From contig OX365955.1 in the NCBI GenBank assembly GCA_947247005.1, positions 40,775,822-40,839,821 of the forward strand: a stretch of 64,000 bases of DNA. The letters run 5' to 3'. The translations under genes were made by a program, and so were the position numbers. Origin of the DNA: Spisula solida. Lineage: Eukaryota > Mollusca > Bivalvia > Venerida > Mactridae. Below the pieces are notes generated by a model, which saw only the letters and a program-made list of their open reading frames with translations, was not told the DNA's origin and searched no databases. Below, in pieces: positions 57,505 to 64,000 of this stretch (positions are counted from its first letter, which is position 1; each line of letters begins with the position of its first letter).

Positions 57505-57940
57505 TGTTTTTAATAATTATTGTTAGAGATGATACGGTCAAACAGGGGGGGATACATTTTGTTGGTTCATATAGAATTGTGTGGCATAAAGAATAAGCCA
57601 TGTTGGTGTTTATTTCAGTAATTTTGTTTGGTGTTCCCAAAATATTTTAGATTCTCCAGATCAATTTGCTTAATACCATGGTGGTTTTTTGATATAGTGT
57701 TGTAATTATATAAGAACAGACTTACTATGTATACTATGAAAATCAAATTATGAGGGCTTTAAAACAATTTATCTTTATAGATTGTAAGTGACAAAAAATT
57801 GACCATATAGCATATTCAATTTGTAAGATACAAACTATCTAGCTTGATACAAAAATACAAATAGAAAAACCCACACATAATTATAATACAACCCACAGAT
57901 TTTAAGATACAACAATCTAGTTCAGTACATATATACATTT
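57505..57940 (-). other. LINE inter-ORF sequence next to ORF2
   Basis: AT-rich, non-coding, between the ORF2 start and the tandem array. Confidence 0.5.
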
Positions 57941-57999
57941 TGACAACCCACAGATGAGTATATATACACATACAGCTGTGTATTTCCACATGCGCTCAA

Positions 58000-59240
58000 T
58001 GCATGCGTAGGTAGACATGTAAATATTATGCAGCGACATTTTAATGTTATACAGTATAGTATACTATAAAACCAAAGAACATTTCCTTTGCCACTAAACG
58101 GACAGAAAATGTACAATGCTATACAGTATACAATAATACTAAAATAACATATCATTAACTGACTTTTTAGCATAAGACGGACAGAAGACGTACAATGCTT
58201 GCCTCTGGCGCTCAATGTACACATTATGAGACATGTTTATGACACAACTTCACATTTTAATGTTATACAGTATACAATAATACGAAAAGAACATAGCATT
58301 TACCGACTGCTTAGCATAAAACAGACAGAAGACGTACAGTGCTTGCCTCTGGCGCTCAATGTACACATTTTGAGACATGTTAATGACACAACTTCACATT
58401 TTAATGCTATACAGCATACAATAATACGAAAAGAACATATCATTAACCGACTGTTTAGCATAAAACGGACAGAAGACGTACAATGCTTGCCTCTGGCGCT
58501 CAATGTACACATTATGAGACATGTTAATGTCATAACTTCACATTTTAATGTTATACAGTATACAATAATACGAAAAGAACATATCATTAAATCATAAAAC
58601 AGACAGAAGACGTACAATGCTTGCCTCAAGCGCTCAATGTACACATTATGAGACATGTTAATGACATAACTTCACATTTTAATGTTATACAGTATACAAT
58701 AATACAAAAAAAGAACATATCATTAACCGACTGTTTAGCATAAAACGGACAGAAGACGTACAATGCTTGCCTCTGGCGCTCAATGTACACATTATGAGAC
58801 ATGTTAATGACATAACTTCACATTTTAATGTTATACAGTATACAATAATACAAAAAAGAACATATCATTAACCGACTGTTTAGCTTAAACGGACAGAAGA
58901 CGTACAATGCTTGCCTCTGGCACTCAATGTACACATTATGAGACATGTTAATGACACAACTTCACATTTTAATGTTATACAGTATACAATAATACAAAAA
59001 AGAACATATCATTAACCGACTGTTTAGCATAAAACGGACAGAAGACGTACAATGCTTGCCTCTGGCGCTCATTGTACACATAGGTTGACATGTTAAAGAC
59101 ACGACTTCACATTTTAATGTTATACAGTTTACATTAATACAAAAAGAACAGTCATATCATTACTGACATTTTAGCATAAAAACGGACAGAAAATGTACAA
59201 TGCTTACCACTGGCGCTCAATGTACACATAGGTAAACTAT
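58000..59240. repeat. 144-bp tandem array inside the LINE, about 8 units
   Basis: Landmark CGGACAGAAGACGTACAATG recurs at 58177, 58321, 58465, 58599, 58745, 58889, 59034 and (diverged) 59182, i.e. 134-148 bp apart. Each unit also has GCTTGCCTCTGGCGCTCAAT, ACATTATGAGACATGTTAAT and TTTTAATGTTATACAGTATA. As 144 is a multiple of three, ORFs of about 120-130 codons appear on both strands; I do not regard them as genes. Confidence 0.95.
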
Positions 59241-59399
59241 ATTTGGCCTAAAACTGACATCATCATCACAGCACACAGTATTACGCATTTAAGTTATGTT
59301 GTCACATTTTAATGTTATACAGTATAGTACATGCAGCGACTGGATTTTTTATGTATACACGGACAATATAAAGTAGTGCAATGTATAGCAGTACATAGT

Positions 59400-59650
59400 A
59401 TAACTACAATTCATTTACCAAAGGTAAATAAAATATATACTGATAGTAGCATTACATTTTAGGTTACTCAGTATAGCACAATACAATTATCAATACACAA
59501 GAAATCAAGTATATTTGCTTTACACAAATTTAACAGTACAATAAAATATATTCTGATAATAGCCTGACATTTTATGTTACTCAGTATAGCACAATACAAT
59601 TATCAATATACAAGAATCAAGTACATTTGTTATACACAAATTTAACAATA
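59400..59650. repeat. Two-copy direct repeat of about 125 bp
   Basis: ACTCAGTATAGCACAATACA, then ATTATCAATA and CACAAATTTAACA, occurs twice between the 144-bp array and the ORF1 end. Confidence 0.85.
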
Positions 59651-59737
59651 CACAGAGAGTCATGACAACTTGTTATACACAAACACACTTCTTTAGTTTG
59701 TAGTATAAACACAGAGTAGTATTGTTCAAGTCAGTTT

Positions 59738-60738
59738 TTAAAGGGGGGTTACCAGATTTTTTTCTGGCCATGGAAGGTTTAACCATGTCTCGTATTCGCT
59801 GAACAGCACATGGTGTACATTTCCATTAGTATGTTTGTAGAATATTTGGCCATTTCTAGTCCATCCATACTTTACAAAATCTTGTTCCTTGCCTTTGACG
59901 CTCATAAGAATTTTGAAATTCAGTTTGGTTAAGTCATCAGTTATGAAGATAGGGTCTTTTATCGATCTCTTCCGGCTCATAATCTTACCTTTGACTAACC
60001 TGGACGCAAACTTTACAATAATCAGTCTAGGCTTTCTACCCATTTTCCCCATGCGGTGACACATGTCTATATCATGTTTCATCAGATTCAGACCTGGTAG
60101 CTGCTTGTTGAGTGTGTCAATGACAAGCTGGGTAGTCTGTTCTGGTGTTTCATAGAATTCTCTACTTTCACCACTTTCAGATCTTGTTTCTTCATCAGTT
60201 GCCTGTTCGTAAGCACTGTTATTCTTGTTTTCATCAAGACCATTTATTCTTACATTGTTTGCTCTACTATACTGTTCTACGTCATTTTTGTATTCTTCAA
60301 ATTGGTTTTCCCCTCGTTTTCTTTCTCGTCTTTGTTTCTCTTTATATTCTTCTTGGTGTGTCAGTTGTATTGCTAGATCTTTGACACTTTCTTTAAGTGA
60401 GTCAATTTCTTATCTTGATCAAATATTTTTGTTTCTAATATCCCAATTTTGTGGTGGACAGACTTAAGAAGCTCATCTTTCATTTGCTTTATGATTTCCT
60501 TTATCATTGATTTTAGGCTGTCATCATCTTTAGTCATCACATTTTCCATAGCCTTTTTTATTTCAACGATATGAGATGTGATATTTTCTAACTGTTAGTC
60601 TTTAGAGCTTTTTTCTTCTGTATTCTTTTTTGCATTTTTCGCTGATGGTTTAGTAATGCTTGAGTCAAGCTCACTACCTGTACTACTTAATGCACTTCTG
60701 TTTCTCTTTCTTTCACTGTCACCTTCACTTTTCGACAT
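59738..60738 (-). pseudogene. L1/Tx1-type ORF1: coiled coil plus RRM-like RNA-binding region; stop and frameshift
   Basis: Starts at ATG 60738 (MSKSEGDSERKRNRSALSST). An in-frame TAA follows after EEKSSKD. The frame then continues through a charged, heptad-like segment (QLENITSHIVEIKKAMENV...), a frameshift near 60410, and a conserved C-terminal half. That half holds VEQYSRANNVRINGL, DMCHRMGKMGRKPRLIIVKF and VKGKIMSRKR. This order (coiled coil, RRM, C-terminal domain) matches ORF1 proteins of L1/Tx1 elements, which bind the element's RNA as nucleic-acid chaperones. This copy is non-functional. Confidence 0.8.
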
Positions 60739-61003
60739 GTTTTGATTTTTTATACAATTTTGGTTATGCACCTTTAATGAAGAATATATTAGCTGCACAT
60801 GGCTATCCTTTATGCTTTCTATTTATTCATTTTCATCATCATTTTTTCCAAATTTTTATTAGCTATACATTACTTTAGTCCTTATATAGTCCAAATATTT
60901 TCACTTTATCTTTTAATATTCCAGTTTTATTTTTAAAAAACAGCACTTCCCAAAAACATGTGTCTTGTCACTAAAGGGACGTAACTCTTTTAATGCTTAA
61001 TAT

Positions 61004-61174
61004 TGCTAAATTCATAAAACATGCTATGTCTATGCGTACTGACACCCTTAACGTCATTACTGTCTCTTAAATATTTTATGTTACTCGTTATTATGTCATT
61101 GAATTTGTGCTTGCATGTATATATTTTTGTATATATTTTTTTGTAAATATGTTTTTACCATATTTATTTGTTAT
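61004..61174 (+). other. Possible body of a truncated LINE 3' UTR
   Basis: AT-rich sequence (TGTATATATTTTTGTATATA region) leading into the 61175-61236 LINE tail. It may belong to the same insertion; no ORF is present. Confidence 0.3.
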
Positions 61175-61236
61175 TTGTAAATGGCCAAAAGCAATGTTCT
61201 TTGCTGATTATGCCAATAAACTTTGAACTTTGAACT
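61175..61236 (+). mobile_element. LINE 3' tail with TTGAACT repeats
   Basis: TTTGTAAATGGCCAAAAGCA, TTTGCTGATTATGCCAATAA and a (CTTTGAA)n tail match 26549-26614. The shared end with a different tail repeat marks independent insertions of one LINE family. Confidence 0.65.
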
Positions 61237-62655
61237 AATCACATATTACAAACTACAACATGTACATACCGACGTAGCCGCATTACAGGAAATATGACTA
61301 TTATTTCTCTATCCTGTTGTTCAGATAATATATATAAGCTCGAGGAAGATTGGGCTTAGTAAGAAAATTATGAAAATAATGATATTTATAGCATTAGAAA
61401 GACAAGACTCCTTTGAACAATTTCTGAATATTTTAGCAAAATATAACATCCACTTACAAAGTTACATACCTTTAAAACCAATCACTCCCGTGAAATTATT
61501 GAGTGACGTCGCAAATGTCATCCAACCGTTATTTGACGTTACGTAAACAAGATTTCACAAATCCAGTATTTGATAAATTCTTGACGTGAACTTTTCAAAA
61601 TTGCATCACATTTGAGAATTATATTCGTAATTTAATAAAACATATCAAACTCGTGAATGCGTTCTTTTAGAAAAAGTACTAACTGCTTTAACCACTAGCC
61701 CTCGTTTTTCTAAATATGGATACTTTTCATACATTTGTCACCATAGCAACGACAGAAGTCATTTTAACTTAATTCATGACAAAAAATAAATCTAAGAGAT
61801 AGTACAATATTATGAAATTACTTTTCAAAGTTAAATAAAATCATGACATTTTTTTTATTTCAGAGCAATTTCTAAATCTTATCCCACAATTGCTCTATAC
61901 GAAGTCACTAAGCCCGGTTGTCTTGAAAAACGGCTTATATATATGCATACGTATTATTTATAAGATGGGTTAATATTTCATTATCACTCTATAGTGTATA
62001 ACTAGTCCATGTTAGTAAAGTATTATATCATAGAAAAGCACATACTGTATCACATTCAGTAGTTGTTTCAAATGCATTCAACATGTAGTTGGTTGTTGTA
62101 TCAAATGCAGTACCAAACCATGTTTTTACTTTTATTCCTATTCCGTCGCCACTAAATCATCCTATCTATATCCATTCATCTTTACTCTGCTGACGCATCG
62201 CAATCTTTGTCGATTTATACCTATGAGTTTTATTGTAATGCAGTAGTTTTTTGTTTTGTTTTATAACTTAAAATATGTATTGAAACTATTCAAATACCAT
62301 ATATTATAGTAATTTACGTTGTGTCATTTCACAACCTTTTTCCATATACTGTTAATGTTTTGTTAATTCTGATCGAATGGGGACTTGTGCAGAAAATGAA
62401 AATATTCCTGAAAATAGACCACGAAACAGTCTTTCCAGCGCGATTGATAACCTTGTTATTGTTACTTGATCATTAATCAATTACTTAACTGGTTCACGTT
62501 TGTCTTACATTTCCCATTGTATATTGCCATTCGTTCTCTTTGAAATATGTACATTCCTTTGTTAGCCGTTAACATCCTTTAGAATTACAAATGGTTTCCA
62601 ATTGATCAGAGCTTCGGCTAGGACCCGACCAGGGCAAATGTGTATTGATTGCTTT
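61237..62655. other. No gene seen
   Basis: No credible ORF. GGGCTAGTGGTTAAAGCAG, read on the minus strand near 61690, resembles a tRNA A box but no B box follows. Confidence 0.4.
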
Positions 62656-62659
62656 TAAT

Positions 62660-62865
62660 GTTAACATCTTAAATGTATCACTCTCGACACCTCATTACTG
62701 ACAACTTTCATCACAACAAGGGTATGGGAGATCAGCCAGTTCACCTTTAAACACTTAGCCTCACTCAAAGGCAATTCTGATACTGCTTTTAATCGTCTTT
62801 TGTATGACGCAGCGATACCCCTACCCCAGCGTTTGCAATGGGCACTTTACCACTAGGCGATACAG
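62660..62865 (-). mobile_element. SINE with tRNA-like head
   Basis: On the minus strand, TCGCCTAGTGGTAAAGTGCC looks like a tRNA 5' half with an A box. Then come a weak B box (GGGGTATCGCTGCGTC) and a body ending CCCTTGTTGTGATGAAAGT, AATGAGGTGTCGAGAGTGAT. The body recurs at 18188-18345. No tail or TSD was resolved. Confidence 0.6.
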
Positions 62866-64000
62866 GCAGTTTGCAAAAAGTTTTAATATCAATCACTTTA
62901 CAGTGTCTCTCTAGAGCACAATAATTCAAGAGTGTGATGTCTTTTTGTTAAGAAACGGTCGTGTTAATTAAATCCGACCGATTCACCAACAAAAATCATT
63001 AACACTGTTTTTTTTATTTATTTCGCTGAAATAGATTCCTATATGTGACGTGTGGGGCAATATAGTAATTATAAAAAGTTAAGTTATCAACAAACAGCCT
63101 TTTGTCCATATGGTACAGCTGTTAGCAAGGAACAACATGTAGATATATTAGCTTAATACTAATTTAACATATGGTGTAACCTAAGGCTGAATTAATACTA
63201 ATCTATTTAGAGACACTAATGAAACACGTTATACAACTTGACTGACCGTTCCCGACACTTCACCCTTGACAGTGTTAGGGAGGAGATAAATATGTTTCCC
63301 TTTTTACAGCCGAGTTCCGCGCAAGAGGAAAATTGGCAATTTTTAATTTCAACTTAGATATGACGCCCTCATGAGGCTAACTTCTGCCATCATATTATGA
63401 TTCGAATATATTTCTTCTAGGCAAACGAGACGAACGAATGAACAAGACATTCATTTTTCTGGGTATTAGATAACTAAAACATTCAACGATTAAATCCCAC
63501 CAGTACTAAATTATTAAGAAATCAATGTGTCTCTACGAGAAACGATTTCTGCCCTCATTGACCATATGTTTACAAACCATAAGAACAAAATAATGTGTAA
63601 GGATTGGCCCATTTCGTGAACAGGGAGCCTGGCAAAAAAAGTCAGTCAACTTAATTTATTTAACAGAGATAATTTAAATAGGAACATAGCATATATACTA
63701 AACCAGACAATATAAAAGTAAGTTCAGCGGTAATCTTTACTTTTACCATTTTTTATTTGACTGCGACAAAGCCATGCCTATGAATAGAACATCGTTAAAT
63801 TAGTTCGAAATTCAATTATTATTCCATTGATGTTTTAACGCCCAGGAAGTGTTTCATTGAGTGTACTCCGCCAGTGTCTTTGCTTTGGAATGTCATCATG
63901 ACATATATAGCTTATTCAGGATAATGTCCAGTGCTCCTGATGGGTGTAAAGAATTTGTGTATCGCTACGTTTGTCAAGCACTGCCTTCTCTTTCATATTT
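62866..64000. other. No gene seen
   Basis: No ORF of note, no repeat and no RNA gene up to the end of the window. Confidence 0.4.

Larger units (their letters stand above)
53216..60991 (-). mobile_element. L1/Tx1-type LINE, near full length (about 7.8 kb), decayed
   Basis: On the minus strand it has a 5' UTR of about 250 bp, ORF1 (59738-60738), a 2.2-kb inter-ORF region made largely of tandem repeats, ORF2 (53533-57504), a 3' UTR of about 300 bp and a 10-A tail (53216-53225 read as T). AATGCTAAATAT (53204-53215), directly outside the tail, matches AATGCTTAATAT (60992-61003) in 11 of 12 bases, consistent with the ends of an old target-primed insertion. Frameshifts and stops in both ORFs show it is inactive. 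A separate insertion sits in the RT domain. Confidence 0.88.

Noticed and set aside
58199..58656. Overlapping 132- and 118-codon ORFs on opposite strands
   Set aside because: The 144-bp repeat is a multiple of three, so both strands stay open. They lie inside the LINE inter-ORF array.

Overview
This is AT-rich invertebrate nuclear DNA. The likeliest source is a lophotrochozoan, probably a bivalve mollusc. The evidence is spliced genes, several kinds of non-LTR retrotransposon, tRNA-derived SINEs, many short inverted-repeat DNA transposons, abundant minisatellites, and one composite that looks like the pearl/CvA elements known from bivalves. I see no prokaryotic gene organisation, CRISPR array or rRNA. 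Species cannot be named from the sequence alone.

Only two host genes are supported. (1) 27122-28537 (+) is an uninterrupted 471-residue class A GPCR of the vasopressin/CCAP/neuropeptide-S receptor type. A splice acceptor lies 23 bases before its ATG, and a decayed duplicate of that acceptor plus exon start lies about 155 bases upstream. (2) 35797-41452 (+) is a two-exon type I membrane protein: signal peptide, WSC-like domain, C-type-lectin-like domain, one membrane span, and a repetitive cytoplasmic tail. Exon 1 carries an apparent one-base frame error, and its only recognised intron is filled by an antisense LINE.

Layout. 1-7.3 kb: nested DNA transposons (a 2.6-kb element with a perfect 31-bp inverted repeat and 11 copies of a 15-bp motif; two hAT-type MITEs with perfect 8-bp target duplications; a third 8-bp-TSD element containing one of them). 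7.5-18 kb: minisatellites of 24, 50, 36 and 53 bp, a SINE, and palindromic MITEs, including a 46-bp-armed hairpin packed with CACGTG-like units. 18-26 kb: fold-back elements, a 539-bp TTAA-flanked element, a scrambled direct duplication, and a pearl-like composite. 26.5-28.9 kb: the GPCR locus. 29-35.7 kb: a 28-bp minisatellite, a mariner-like element with a transposase remnant, an RTE-like LINE end, and MITEs. 35.8-41.5 kb: the WSC/lectin gene with its LINE. 42-53 kb: further repeats, MITEs and three consecutive minisatellites. 53.2-61.0 kb: an almost full-length but decayed L1/Tx1-type LINE whose two ORFs are separated by a 144-bp tandem array. 61.2-64 kb: a SINE and otherwise featureless sequence.

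The genes do not form a pathway. The main content is mobile-element biology: nested insertions datable by target duplications, a dispersed element carrying a variable-number minisatellite, and a LINE with an unusual inter-ORF array. All family assignments come from reading motifs; no database search was run.
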